Assembly (NCBI RefSeq): GCF_900111295.1
Contig: NZ_FOGT01000002.1
Coordinates: forward strand, 1 to 64,000
DNA: 64,000 nucleotides
Origin: Salipaludibacillus aurantiacus
GTDB lineage: Bacteria > Bacillota > Bacilli > Bacillales > Salisediminibacteriaceae
Reading direction: 5' to 3'
Position 1 is the first letter of the stretch. Each line of letters starts with the position of its first letter. The position numbers and the translations under genes are program-made. The notes under the pieces were generated by a model that saw nothing but the letters and a program-made list of their open reading frames with translations, was not told the origin of the DNA and searched no databases. Of this stretch, positions 16,459-24,669 are shown piece after piece.

Positions 16459-17097
16459 TTGGCAAATACCCATACGTTTTCTAAAGGGGAAGAAATAGCT
16501 AATGCCACGGTGCATGGGATTGGTGTCCTGTTAAGTATTGCTGCTTTAGTTATTCTGATTGTATTCTCATCCCTGCAAGGCACTGCGTGGCATATCGTCA
16601 GTTTTACACTGTTCGGAACCTTTATGACTCTTTTATACACCTCCTCTACCCTTGTCCACAGTTTCCCTCCTGGTAAAGCAAAGGATTTTTTTGAGATTAT
16701 GGATCATTCATCCATTTATTTTTTCATTGCCGGCACGTATACGCCTTTTTTATTTATTGCTGTAGAGGGAACGCTGGGATGGATTCTCTTCGGCATTGTC
16801 TGGGGGCTTGCGATCGCCGGAACTGTCTTTAAGTCTTTTTTTGCGAAACGGTTCCTCCATACGTCCACCCTGCTTTATGTCTTAATGGGATGGATGATTG
16901 TGTTTGCCTGGGGCCCTTTAGTGGAAAACGTGCCAGCTCACGGCATCGTGTTTTTAGTTATTGGCGGCATTTTATACACCGTCGGCGCTGTCTTTTATGT
17001 ATGGAGAGGGTTTAACTACCATCATGCGATCTGGCATGTCTTTGTACTCGGAGGTTCTGTCATGCACTTCTTCTCAGTGCTTAGTTTGCTGAATTAA
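16459..17097 (+). CDS. yplQ: Hemolysin III family membrane protein (YplQ-like)
   Basis: A protein of about 212 residues in the PAQR/hemolysin III family, with seven transmembrane segments. The TTG at 16459 is chosen because the resulting N-terminus (MANTHTFSKGEEIANATVHG) is the family start; an in-frame TTG at 16432 is also open. Conserved His and Asp residues of the presumed metal site are present: TVHGIG near the N-terminus, HSFPPGKAKDFFEIMDHSSI in the middle and AIWHVFVLGGSVMHFFS at the end. The role in Bacillus is not established; TrhA-type members influence membrane lipid homeostasis. Confidence 0.85.
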   Translation: MANTHTFSKGEEIANATVHGIGVLLSIAALVILIVFSSLQGTAWHIVSFTLFGTFMTLLYTSSTLVHSFPPGKAKDFFEIMDHSSIYFFIAGTYTPFLFIAVEGTLGWILFGIVWGLAIAGTVFKSFFAKRFLHTSTLLYVLMGWMIVFAWGPLVENVPAHGIVFLVIGGILYTVGAVFYVWRGFNYHHAIWHVFVLGGSVMHFFSVLSLLN

Positions 17098-17156
17098 TTA
17101 TTAGTCTTTAGAAAAGTTTTGCCATCTTAAGAGGCAGCAATTTAAATTATGCCCAT

Positions 17157-17511
17157 AAGAAGCTGAGACAAAAGAATAGTAATCATAAAGAAAGCCGAAC
17201 AAATCTTATGATTTTTGTTCGGTTTTTCGCTTTTGTAACTTCTGATGAATAGTAGTCATTTCAGTCCGCTAGGCGGACGCTTGCCCAGGGGCTTGTCTTC
17301 AGCTAAATTCAACTCAGCCTGGAGCTTCGTTGAATTGGATCTTCAGACTGCGCTTAATCCCTCGGGCGTCGCCGCCTTCTGTCCTTCAATCAAAAGAGCC
17401 TGAGGCTTTTTAATATGTGGTAAAACTAAAAGTGACCCACGTTTCAAACTGTCTGATAAAATTATTGTTCGTCTTTTACAAACTTGTTTTTAGTTTTGTC
17501 CCGGCCTCTTG
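17157..17511. mobile_element. MITE-like element with a dispersed core repeat
   Basis: The ends AAGCTGAGACAAAAG (from 17159) and TTTTGTCCCGGCCTCTT (to 17510) are imperfect inverted repeats of the widespread Firmicute GGCTGGGACAAAA type. Inside are a hairpin at 17191-17228 and a core at 17262-17388 that recurs at 46182-46308. There is no reading frame. It is a non-autonomous, palindromic element or a stable transcribed repeat. Confidence 0.6.
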
Positions 17512-17615
17512 TTTGGCACCTATAAAACTTATCTCTGTAATCTACCCTGTATTAGATTTTATCTAAACAGTTCATTTTGCTGTTCCGTATATTTTTCAAT
17601 TTAATAAAATGGGGG

Positions 17616-17927
17616 TTATTGAACAATGGAACCCGCGTCTTTTTTCTTCTTAATATTAGTAACTGCAAATCTGACTATTAAGTAAATAATAAAAGCATTT
17701 AACAGTAATGCAGCAGGGTTTATGTGCAAACCAGCATTTCCATTGAAAAAGTTACCGAAAAACCATGCACTGGATGGTTCTCGTTGATATATCGTTATAT
17801 ATTTTAACGGAAAACCATAAGTGAAACTTCCTATACCTTCATAAAAAAATTTACTTGGTAAAACAAAAGGTACTAAAAGACAGATGATTAAACTCCAACT
17901 CATATGTTTCCTGTTCAGCCTTCTCAA
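17616..17927 (-). CDS. Small membrane protein (103 aa)
   Basis: A basic N-terminus (MRRLNRKHMSW) leads into a hydrophobic segment at 10-25. A central polar part with YGFPLKYITIYQREPSSAWF follows, then a second membrane segment at about 70-89 and a lysine-rich end. Layout and the YGFP motif resemble the protein at 9695-10129. The TTG/ATG region around 17927 has GGGGTTC upstream, a moderate ribosome binding site. Function unknown. Confidence 0.55.
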   Translation of the reverse strand: MRRLNRKHMSWSLIICLLVPFVLPSKFFYEGIGSFTYGFPLKYITIYQREPSSAWFFGNFFNGNAGLHINPAALLLNAFIIYLIVRFAVTNIKKKKDAGSIVQ

Positions 17928-18054
17928 AGAACCCCTCCCTTATCGAATTCTTATAATTAGCGACATTTCAGCTGCAACAGCTTGTCCTATATCCCTTCCG
18001 TAGCGTTATTATAATAAATACGTGAAGAAAGCTCTCTGGATCTCACCTATATAT

Positions 18055-18822
18055 TTACCTTTCAATAAAATAAGTATCGTAAGGTTCCTTAAAAATATAC
18101 CCGAGCTTTTTAGCCAGTTCAACGGATTCAGCATTAGCTCCATCCCAACTAGGGTATTTCCCTCTTTCAAGACAATCTAATATCAAGGCTGATGAGACAA
18201 TTGTTGCTAACCCTTTCCTTCTATGGTCAGGATGACTGGCAACTTCAATCTCAATTCCTTCATCGTATATACTAAATGATGTTGCCGCTGATACAACTTT
18301 TCCTTTATGTAAAATAGCATAACCTATTCCCCTATTTACGAAGTCATCAATAGAATCAAATTGACTTATAAAGTCTTCTGACAGCTCTTGAAAAGAGGGT
18401 TCTTTTGCTAAATTCTTATCCACTAGCTTAATTTCGTAGCCTTCTTGTAATGAAGAAATTAAGTGCTGTATATGGTTCCTTTCTAAATGGTCACGATTTT
18501 TTTCAAACCTGTACCGCTGAAATTTCTCAAATGACCCGCTATGAACACTCTCTACTCGTTCTTTCCATTCTTCAGAATCAACAATTGCGAGAGTAAATTC
18601 AGGAAGGTTAAAAAGTAATTCTTCAGCTTCCTTTGTATGGGGATCTCCAGCATAAAACACAAAAATCCCGTTAGTTATCTGAGCTACACTTGGATCTTCA
18701 GGGTCGTCCACCCAAGCAGTTCCCATATGTCCTTAAAGATATGAAAGTAAAATAGTGCTATCAATCTTTTCAAACATTGGCAATAACTTTTTCCTCACAC
18801 TGCTATCTGCTTCATATATCAT
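18055..18822 (-). pseudogene. GNAT acetyltransferase with one in-frame TAA
   Basis: The full frame runs from ATG 18822 (after GAAGGA) to the stop at 18055. It is interrupted only by TAA at 18733-18735, where the family expects Gln in LSYLQGHMGTAW. The upstream part reads MIYEADSSVRKKLLPMFEKI. Downstream, the 223-residue remainder can start at ATG 18726. It is a GNAT_acetyltran-type protein with the CoA-binding segment EVASHPDHRRKGLATIVSSA near the C-terminus. The intact length would be 255 residues. Either a fresh pseudogene or a shortened but active enzyme. Confidence 0.7.
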
Positions 18823-18942
18823 TAAATTCCTTCTTTCTAAAAATTATTAATTTCCAATAAAGTAACTATTACCATAATGACTTTTATTCCGGTAAATATC
18901 TCTCTTGTTTGCATAACGAAGCACCCTACAACATCATTAAGT

Positions 18943-18961
18943 ATCGCTCTCCATTAGTGCA
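18943..18961. repeat. Boundary motif, solo copy
   Basis: ATCGCTCTCCATTAGTGCA, a copy of the boundary motif, ends 4 bp before the VOC gene stop (18966), on its 3' side. Confidence 0.55.
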
Positions 18962-18965
18962 GGCA

Positions 18966-19322
18966 CTAACACTGACAAATCATCAAATGATTCCCGTCTG
19001 GGTCTTTAAAATTGAACCAATGATTATTTTCAATTTTTGTAGTAATTTCAACGTTTTTGTTATTCATATACTGATAAGCTTGTTTTATATTAGTTGTATT
19101 AAAATGAAAAGGTGGTGCTTTATAGGTATTTTCTTCTGAAAATATTTTGCTGTCTAGTACGATACCTGTTCCTTTCATAGGCATGATGTATAAATGACCA
19201 AATAAAATCTCACCATCTGCAGGTAACCCTAATATGTCACAATACCAGTCACGTGCTCTTTGAATGTTACTAACTGGAATAAATACAGTTCCAATTTGAT
19301 TTAAGATTGGTTTTGGCTTCAT
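18966..19322 (-). CDS. VOC-family (glyoxalase/dioxygenase fold) protein
   Basis: A 118-residue protein with one pair of beta-alpha-beta-beta-beta modules. The N-terminal module starts TVFIPVSNIQRARDWYCDIL. The C-terminal module ends WFNFKDPDGNHLMIC, the family's typical closing motif with the metal-ligand Glu position replaced. Proteins of this class include glyoxalases, antibiotic-binding proteins and isomerases; the substrate is not predictable. A GGAGAT site precedes the ATG. It forms a single-gene unit between two boundary motifs. Confidence 0.8.
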   Translation of the reverse strand: MKPKPILNQIGTVFIPVSNIQRARDWYCDILGLPADGEILFGHLYIMPMKGTGIVLDSKIFSEENTYKAPPFHFNTTNIKQAYQYMNNKNVEITTKIENNHWFNFKDPDGNHLMICQC

Positions 19323-19387
19323 AAAATCTCCATCCTGTCTAAATATATTTTGATGTTATACTATCTGCTAGTTTCCTAGTTGAAAGA

Positions 19388-19460
19388 CCCCTCCTTAATT
19401 TTAACATTATTTTCCAGTTAATAAGGATGTAAAAAAGCCGCAATTGCAGCTTCCGGAATA
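19388..19460. repeat. Dispersed terminator element, copy a
   Basis: CCCCTCCTTAATTTTAACAT, then TTATTTTCCAG, then AAAAAAGCCGCAATTGCAGC and TTCCGGA. It lies downstream of the small gene at 19494. Confidence 0.7.
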
Positions 19461-19493
19461 TCTACCTGTTGTACTGTTTACTCAGCTGCTTTT

Positions 19494-19697
19494 TTATTTA
19501 AAGAAAGGGTTGCTTTGTTCCGGCTTTTTCTTCATAACTAGACCGATGCCTGCAAAAATAATTCCAATAAGCCCGCCAATGAAAAACATCATATTTAATT
19601 CCTCTTTTCTCATCATGCTGAACATAAAAGGGCCTCCTGAAAAGCAGATCAATCCCCAGCCAAATGCTATGAGCCAATACTTCATAACATCTATCAC
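19494..19697 (-). CDS. Small two-pass membrane protein (67 aa)
   Basis: Two hydrophobic segments (about 8-26 and 34-53) are separated by a short MRKEE loop, with a lysine-rich tail (MKKKPEQSNPFFK). No signal peptide cleavage site or catalytic motif is seen. An AGGGGTG ribosome binding site precedes the ATG. It lies 11 bp downstream of the 154-residue gene, so both are probably cotranscribed. Function unknown. Confidence 0.65.
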   Translation of the reverse strand: MIDVMKYWLIAFGWGLICFSGGPFMFSMMRKEELNMMFFIGGLIGIIFAGIGLVMKKKPEQSNPFFK

Positions 19698-19708
19698 CCC
19701 TGTAATAA

Positions 19709-20173
19709 TTAATTACCTCTCCTCAGGGATTTATTTGACTCTTTCTTTTTAATGTTAGTCACTTTGGGCTCATATTCGCTTATTACTTCAAAAGTATCCT
19801 GAGTCGTCATAAATAAATGATGTTCCACAGAAAATGCTTCACTCCCAGGACCAGAAAGCTGGTCATGCCAACCAATAAAATCAGAGTCAGTCATTTTGTA
19901 AAAGCACCATTCTTTATTATCCGGCCCAAAGGCTGTTTTTCTAGCTTCTGATGCTATTTCTACGAGATCCCCTCGTTTAAATTCTTCTGTAAATCGAACA
20001 GCCCAGACAAACATCCCATTCCTGAACTCTCCATAAGTAAAATGAAATTCATTTTCTAAGTTATCATTAAATATAAATTTTAACCCTTCTTCTCCATAAA
20101 TCATTTCTTTAAAATGCAGTGAGCCATTAAAGTTTTCAATTGGCTCCCATACTTCTAATTTTCTCTCACTCAT
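19709..20173 (-). CDS. Hypothetical protein (154 aa)
   Basis: A soluble, acidic protein with alternating aromatic and charged residues (LHFKEMIYGEEGLKFIF, FTYGEFRNGMFVWAVRFTEE), suggesting a beta-barrel or beta-sandwich. The C-terminal 20 residues are lysine-rich and disordered. No family recognised. The ATG is preceded by GATAGGTGATT, an acceptable ribosome binding site. It is first in a two-gene unit with the small membrane protein. Confidence 0.65.
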   Translation of the reverse strand: MSERKLEVWEPIENFNGSLHFKEMIYGEEGLKFIFNDNLENEFHFTYGEFRNGMFVWAVRFTEEFKRGDLVEIASEARKTAFGPDNKEWCFYKMTDSDFIGWHDQLSGPGSEAFSVEHHLFMTTQDTFEVISEYEPKVTNIKKKESNKSLRRGN

Positions 20174-20239
20174 GAATAATCACCTATCTTTAAATTTAAT
20201 ATCTCATTTTGTTTATGAGATGATTTAGGCTGATACGAA

Positions 20240-20782
20240 TTAAAATGGGACATCATCTAACTTTATTGGTGTCTTCTTTCCTTGCTCCCAGTCCTTTCTG
20301 ATAATCGCATAAACAAGTGCATCTTCAACTGAGCCATCGTCATTTTCCCACGAATCCCGCAGATAGCCTTCTTTTTGAAAGTGACACTTATAGAAAACTT
20401 TTCTCATTGCGTAATTATCGTGGCGGGTATACGCCTCAACCCTTATCTTTTCTGTTGAACTTGAAAAAATATAATTAGCTGCCCATTTAACAGCTTGTTC
20501 TCCATATCCCTTGCCACGCATCTCATTAGCTAACCTTACGTCGTATAATAAAGGCATGGTATCAGACATATCACTTAAAATGATTAACCCTGTCTTTTTC
20601 TTATTTTTCTCTATCCAAAATGTTTCTTTATCATCTTCATACCATCCCGCTTTGTACCGCTTTATTATCTCATCTTCTGAAGGCGAAGGATCAGCTTGAA
20701 AATTCCAACTATTATTTGTATAAAGATTTACTAATTCACTTAATTCATTGTTTAGTTTTCTAAAAGTTAATTGCCCCATCAT
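20240..20782 (-). CDS. GNAT-family N-acetyltransferase
   Basis: A 180-residue acetyltransferase of the RimJ/RimL type. The CoA-binding motif is LANEMRGKGYGEQAVKWAAN (residues about 84-103), and the C-terminal half contains RVEAYTRHDNYAMRKVFYKC, typical of enzymes that acetylate protein N-termini or small amines. The start is the second of two adjacent ATGs after AAGGAGCAG. Substrate unknown. It lies 66 bp upstream of the 154-residue gene. Confidence 0.8.
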   Translation of the reverse strand: MMGQLTFRKLNNELSELVNLYTNNSWNFQADPSPSEDEIIKRYKAGWYEDDKETFWIEKNKKKTGLIILSDMSDTMPLLYDVRLANEMRGKGYGEQAVKWAANYIFSSSTEKIRVEAYTRHDNYAMRKVFYKCHFQKEGYLRDSWENDDGSVEDALVYAIIRKDWEQGKKTPIKLDDVPF

Positions 20783-20796
20783 TTTCTGCTCCTTAC

Positions 20797-20850
20797 TTTA
20801 ACATGGTCCCCAGTGGTCAAATATGATTAAATAACTATTCAGCTTCCTGG
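20797..20850. repeat. Degenerate dispersed element
   Basis: TTTAACATGGTCCCCAGTGG followed by CAGCTTCCTGG at 20839-20849 are fragments of the dispersed element without the terminator hairpin. Confidence 0.35.
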
Positions 20851-20899
20851 CCGTAACAATAATACTTCGTTAACTCACCATTTTATAAGCGTAATTTAG

Positions 20900-21259
20900 T
20901 TAAACCTGTTTTTGAGGCATAAAATCTGAAGGGCTTAAACCTTCTGATTCTATGACTATTGCAGTAAGACCTGTATGAGTGGACGTTTCGTGTCCCTCGC
21001 CTTCTTCCCAAAAGATGGCATCCCCTGTTTTAACCCTTATAGCGGAGATGTCATCACTTCGAACCCAGCCTTCACCAGCTACAATAAGAAGTAATTGAGG
21101 CACCACAGCTTTATGAAATCCTATAATTCCGTTAGTTTCTAAATGCATACAACCAATTTGAACAGCTTGTTCCAGTTGCGCAATACGAGACATTACAAAA
21201 TTAGAATTAAAATGAGTAACCTTTTTTCCTATTTCCTTATCAAATCTATAAATTTTCAA
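20900..21259 (-). CDS. Cupin-domain protein
   Basis: A 119-residue single-domain cupin. The first cupin motif region has GCMHLETNGIIGFHKAV (with His52), and the second has IRVKTGDAIFWEEGEGHETS (His90). The motif HKAVVPQLLLIVAGEGWVR is typical of stand-alone cupins. Function cannot be assigned; such proteins bind metals or sugars or act as small isomerases. The ATG lies behind a GGGGGGAG site. It is the last native gene before the transposon. Confidence 0.8.
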   Translation of the reverse strand: MKIYRFDKEIGKKVTHFNSNFVMSRIAQLEQAVQIGCMHLETNGIIGFHKAVVPQLLLIVAGEGWVRSDDISAIRVKTGDAIFWEEGEGHETSTHTGLTAIVIESEGLSPSDFMPQKQV

Positions 21260-21427
21260 ATAAACTCCCCCCCTGTTTCAAACAATGTACTTTTTAGTGC
21301 TAACCTTTTCTTTTGCTAAAAAGAGTGAATGGTGTTTCTGCTAGCTATAAATGACTGATTGCTGACAGCGTTGTCTGTCCGGGATTTGTCGAGTATACTG
21401 TCATTAAAAAGCTGCAGAAAGGAAAAA

Positions 21428-21480
21428 AGAGACCCAAAGGATGTTGACCGTCACCACAACGTTCATCCTTTGGATCTCTC
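21428..21480 (+). promoter_or_regulatory. Long hairpin in the transposon leader
   Basis: CCAAAGGATG (about 21434-21443) and CATCCTTTGG (about 21463-21472), extended by AGAGA/TCTCT arms, form a long stem upstream of the first gene. No T-run follows. It may be an attenuator or protective structure against incoming transcription. Confidence 0.5.
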
Positions 21481-21501
21481 CCAAAACTATGGTCATTATA
21501 A

Positions 21502-22065
21502 CACAGTATTTACTCATTCAACAGCAGGATCCAACTCTTTTTTGTTAGGAGTACGGAAATTGTCCCCTGTCCAGTATGTAGAGAAAAGCTCAATGTAATA
21601 GGCAGCCGGAATAGGATCTGGAAACAAATGAATGGGGACCGTTCTAATTTACGCATTAGACGCCTCAAATGTGATGATTGTCTTACTATTCATCATGAGT
21701 TACCAGATATTTTAGTTCCTCATAAACATTATGATGCCGCCTCTATCGAGGCAGTTGTTCATCCACAAAATAAGATCAAAGATCGCTTACCAGTCGGAGC
21801 GGAATCTTCTACGTTAAGTCGTTGGATCCGCTGGTTTTCTTTATGGTTAACCGACGCCATTCGCTGTCTTCGAGCCATTATGCTTCGCTACTTTATGCAG
21901 GTACCGAATCCATCATCCCCAAGGGATTCGTCCGTACTTCATTTGATTGGGGAATTTGTAGGTATTGAAGATGGTTGGCTGACACGTCTTGTCCGTCCCA
22001 TCGTCAATACCCATTCTTGGTTACAGACCCGTTTTGCGTACCTGTCCTCCTTGAACAGATCATAA
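21502..22065 (+). CDS. Transposon zinc-ribbon protein (DUF6431-like)
   Basis: The frame is open from 21502 and clearly coding from VRSTEIVPCPVCREKLNVIG onward. It contains CPVC and, about 30 residues later, LKCDDCLTIHHELPD, a zinc ribbon. The first ATG in frame (21628) would cut off the first Cys pair, so a non-ATG start upstream is likely (the exact codon is uncertain). The C-terminal part is helical and basic (RWIRWFSLWLTDAIRCLRAI). DUF6431-like proteins regularly sit in front of this transposase/ATPase pair; a target- or end-binding role is inferred. Confidence 0.65.
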   Translation, partial: HSIYSFNSRIQLFFVRSTEIVPCPVCREKLNVIGSRNRIWKQMNGDRSNLRIRRLKCDDCLTIHHELPDILVPHKHYDAASIEAVVHPQNKIKDRLPVGAESSTLSRWIRWFSLWLTDAIRCLRAIMLRYFMQVPNPSSPRDSSVLHLIGEFVGIEDGWLTRLVRPIVNTHSWLQTRFAYLSSLNRS

Positions 22066-22104
22066 AGTAAGAAAGAAATCATTTTTCTTACAAGGGAGGA
22101 CAAC

Positions 22105-23451
22105 GTGATGAGTCAACGCGAATCACAAGAAGAAGTTGCCGCAGCACGAATGGAGATAATTGCACCTTTAGTTGCCAAAGGAATAGACTCAGGGCAAGCT
22201 AAGTATCTCCGGGACAAAATTTGTAATCAGACTGGATTATCTGAACGAACGATCCGGAGGTATGTCAAAGCTTACAATGAGGCAGGGTTTGAAGGATTAA
22301 AGCCAAAATTAAAAGGTAGAAGTGGCACTAGCATTATTCCTGATGACATCTTGGAAGAAGCCATTTATTTAAGAAGAGAAGTTCCGTCCAGAAGTATCTC
22401 ACAGATCATTAAAGTATTGGAAATGGAAAAACGCATACAGCCTGGTGAGATAAAGCGAAGCACGCTTCAGGAACAAGTAAGCAGGCGAGGATTCAGCTCC
22501 CGTCATATACGACTTTACAATGATCCTGGAGTAGCATCGCGTCGTTATCAGCATGCACATCGAAACGAACTCTGGCATTCAGATATTAAATATGGTCCTT
22601 ATTTGCCAATAGGTCCGAACGGTAAAAAGGAACAAGTGTATCTTGTAGTTTTTCTGGATGATGCGACTCGCTATATGATTCATGGCATGTTTTATCGAAC
22701 ACTCGACCAAACCATCGTTCAAGAGGGTTTCCGCCGATCAATCAGTGAGTATGGAGTCCCTGAACGTGTTTATTTTGATAATGGTAAACAATATAAAACA
22801 AAGTGGATGAGCAGAGCATGCGCAAAGTTGGGTACCCGATTATTATATGCAAAGCCTTATTCGCCAGAGTCTAAAGGTAAAGTAGAGAGGTTTAATCGGA
22901 ATGTGGATGTGTTTCTTCAAGAGATTCAATTGAATCCACCTAAGAGCCTGGAACAGCTGAACAGGCAGTTTTATTTTTGGGCTAAGCAGTGGTATCAGGA
23001 GAGTTCACACAGTGCCCTGCCAGATGGAGAAACTCCTCAAAGTGTATTTCAGAAAGATTCTGAACCAATTCGCTATATTGACCCCGAGGAACTCAGTCGC
23101 GCTTTTCTACATACTGAAAGCCGAAAAGTAGATAAATCAGGTTGTATCAATTTCAGAGGCGAAAAATACGAAGTAGGTCTGTCATTTATCGGTGAACAAG
23201 TTGATGTCGTCTTTGATCCTTGTGACATTTCAGAATTAACAATCGAATATAAAGACCATCAACCGTGGCAAGCAACAAAACTGGTCATAGGGAAAACCAC
23301 CGGGAAGCGCCCTGAAATGCCGAGAGGTATTGACCGTGTGACCAGTGATCGCTCCCGTGTCCTTGATGCCGCAGAAAAGGTAGAATTAGAAAAAGATCGC
23401 ATTCAAAAACCTGTGATCTCCTACAAAGCGGTGGAAAGGAGATCACGATAA
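22105..23451 (+). CDS. DDE transposase, TnsB/TniA/Mu-type
   Basis: A 448-residue transposase. Residues 1-110 hold two helix-turn-helix units (CNQTGLSERTIRRYVKAYNE, SRSISQIIKVLEMEKRIQPG). The integrase core has the first Asp in LWHSDIKYGPY, the second in RVYFDNGKQYKTK, and the Glu in ESKGKVERFNR. A beta-barrel (Mu C-terminal-like) domain follows from about 330. The ribosome binding site GGGAGG lies before GTG-ATG; the ATG at 22108 is likely used. The stop overlaps the next gene by one base, so the pair is coupled. Confidence 0.9.
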   Translation: MMSQRESQEEVAAARMEIIAPLVAKGIDSGQAKYLRDKICNQTGLSERTIRRYVKAYNEAGFEGLKPKLKGRSGTSIIPDDILEEAIYLRREVPSRSISQIIKVLEMEKRIQPGEIKRSTLQEQVSRRGFSSRHIRLYNDPGVASRRYQHAHRNELWHSDIKYGPYLPIGPNGKKEQVYLVVFLDDATRYMIHGMFYRTLDQTIVQEGFRRSISEYGVPERVYFDNGKQYKTKWMSRACAKLGTRLLYAKPYSPESKGKVERFNRNVDVFLQEIQLNPPKSLEQLNRQFYFWAKQWYQESSHSALPDGETPQSVFQKDSEPIRYIDPEELSRAFLHTESRKVDKSGCINFRGEKYEVGLSFIGEQVDVVFDPCDISELTIEYKDHQPWQATKLVIGKTTGKRPEMPRGIDRVTSDRSRVLDAAEKVELEKDRIQKPVISYKAVERRSR

Positions 23452-24251
23452 TGTTTGAAACCTTTTATGGCTTTAATAACACACCATTCAGCAGGACGGT
23501 TCCTTCGGAATCATTATACGAAGCACCTCGTTTCGAAGAAGTGATAGGAAGATTACATTTTGAGGCCAGTCACCAGCTATTTATGGTCGTAACTGGAGAT
23601 GCAGGAACCGGAAAAACAACACTTCTTCGCCGTTTTACAGATGAACTGGATGTGCAGGAGTATCAAGCGCTTTATCTATCTGATTCCAAATTAACCCCTC
23701 GACACTTCTACAAAGGGCTATTAGAACAGCTTGGCTGTGAAGCAAAGTTTTATCGTGGAGACGCCAAGCGGCAGTTGCATCAGCAGATCGAAATTATGAG
23801 AGGGGTTCATGGTCAACACCCTGTGGTTATCGTAGATGAAGCCCATTTACTGGACCGTGAAATGTTAGAAGAAGTTCGATTTTTACTCAATGTCAACATG
23901 GATGCGATGAGCCCAATGGCCCTTCTTCTTGTGGGGCAAAGCGAGCTTTGGGATCGATTGAAGCTTCAATCATTCTCAGCCATCCGCCAACGAATTGATT
24001 TGCAATACCAATTGCCACATTATGACCTTTCGGAAGTGGAAGGTTATATCCAAGCATCTCTTACTTACGCAGGGGCATCCTCAGAGATTTTTTCGAGTGC
24101 AGCTATTGAAGAAATCTATCACTTTTCTAGTGGAACACCAAGAATTATTAATAAATTGTGTACTCACTGCCTAATGTATGGTGCTCAGACCGGCAAGCGC
24201 ATCATTGATGATCATATGGTTAAAGACGTTATAAACGGCGAATTTCATTAA
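23451..24251 (+). CDS. AAA ATPase of the transposon (TnsC/TniB/ExeA-like)
   Basis: A 266-residue ATPase. Walker A is GDAGTGKTTLLRRF (about 49-62), Walker B PVVIVDEAHLL (about 124-134), and sensor 1 LLVGQSELWDRL. The C-terminal winged part ends with GTPRIINKLCTHCLMYGAQT, typical of ExeA/TniB-type AAA proteins that select targets and activate the transposase. The ATG overlaps the transposase stop by one base. It appears intact. Confidence 0.9.
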   Translation: MFETFYGFNNTPFSRTVPSESLYEAPRFEEVIGRLHFEASHQLFMVVTGDAGTGKTTLLRRFTDELDVQEYQALYLSDSKLTPRHFYKGLLEQLGCEAKFYRGDAKRQLHQQIEIMRGVHGQHPVVIVDEAHLLDREMLEEVRFLLNVNMDAMSPMALLLVGQSELWDRLKLQSFSAIRQRIDLQYQLPHYDLSEVEGYIQASLTYAGASSEIFSSAAIEEIYHFSSGTPRIINKLCTHCLMYGAQTGKRIIDDHMVKDVINGEFH

Positions 24252-24261
24252 AACCAAAAAA

Positions 24262-24295
24262 AGAGGGTGAGTCTAACTCCCCTCTATATCTATTT
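24262..24295 (+). terminator. Hairpin after the transposon ATPase gene
   Basis: AGAGGGTGAG and CTCCCCTCT form an imperfect stem; the T-run is weak. It lies just after the stop. Confidence 0.4.
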
Positions 24296-24362
24296 ATTAA
24301 TAGGGACATATTAAATAGCAAAAATGAGACAAAATACGTTGGTAGTTTCAGGTCAGAAATCA

Positions 24363-24509
24363 TTAGCAGTAACAAGTACGAATAAAATATTCAAACCTCA
24401 TGGCAATCCAAATTAAAACCATTGCACTGATGCCGTTCCAAAAACCTCCAAAGAATAAACCAACCCCGCCACCAATAATGATATACATCATTAATTGTTT
24501 AGGTATCAT
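24363..24509 (-). CDS. Tiny membrane protein (48 aa)
   Basis: The ATG at 24509 has GAGGGG 5 bases upstream. It encodes MIPKQLMMYIIIGGGVGLFF, then GGFWNGISAMVLIWIAMRFE and a short tail ending in CYC. It has two glycine-rich hydrophobic stretches and is probably membrane-embedded. It lies right next to the transposon end, downstream of terminator element b, and may be one of the cassette genes. No family recognised. Confidence 0.6.
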   Translation of the reverse strand: MIPKQLMMYIIIGGGVGLFFGGFWNGISAMVLIWIAMRFEYFIRTCYC

Positions 24510-24546
24510 ACTATCCCCTCAGCTTTACAAATTTCTATTACTAAAT

Positions 24547-24645
24547 CCCCCATTATCTTAACATCATTTTCCATTCAGCAGGCAATTAAAAAAGCCGCAT
24601 ATGCGGCTTTCTGGATCTTCAACTAATGCCTCCCATGAGTTAAAA
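24547..24645. repeat. Dispersed terminator element, copy b
   Basis: CCCATTATCTTAACATCATT, then AAAAAAGCCGCATATGCGGC forming a perfect hairpin, then TTCAACTAATGCCTCCCATG and AGTTAAAAG. It is the strongest hairpin of the set. Confidence 0.8.
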
Positions 24646-24669
24646 GAGCTGATACGATGGCTTTCCAAC

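Larger units (their letters stand above)
21370..24345 (+). mobile_element. TnsB/TnsC-type transposon with zinc-ribbon protein
   Basis: A three-gene element: a zinc-ribbon DUF6431-like protein, an integrase-fold transposase and an AAA ATPase, in the order typical of the TniA/TniB or TnsB/TnsC-like elements of Firmicutes. The ends were not resolved. TGTC-containing repeats occur on the left (21372-21406), and the same motif in inverse orientation at about 24312-24340. The boundaries given are therefore approximate. It interrupts the region of small accessory genes. Confidence 0.65.
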
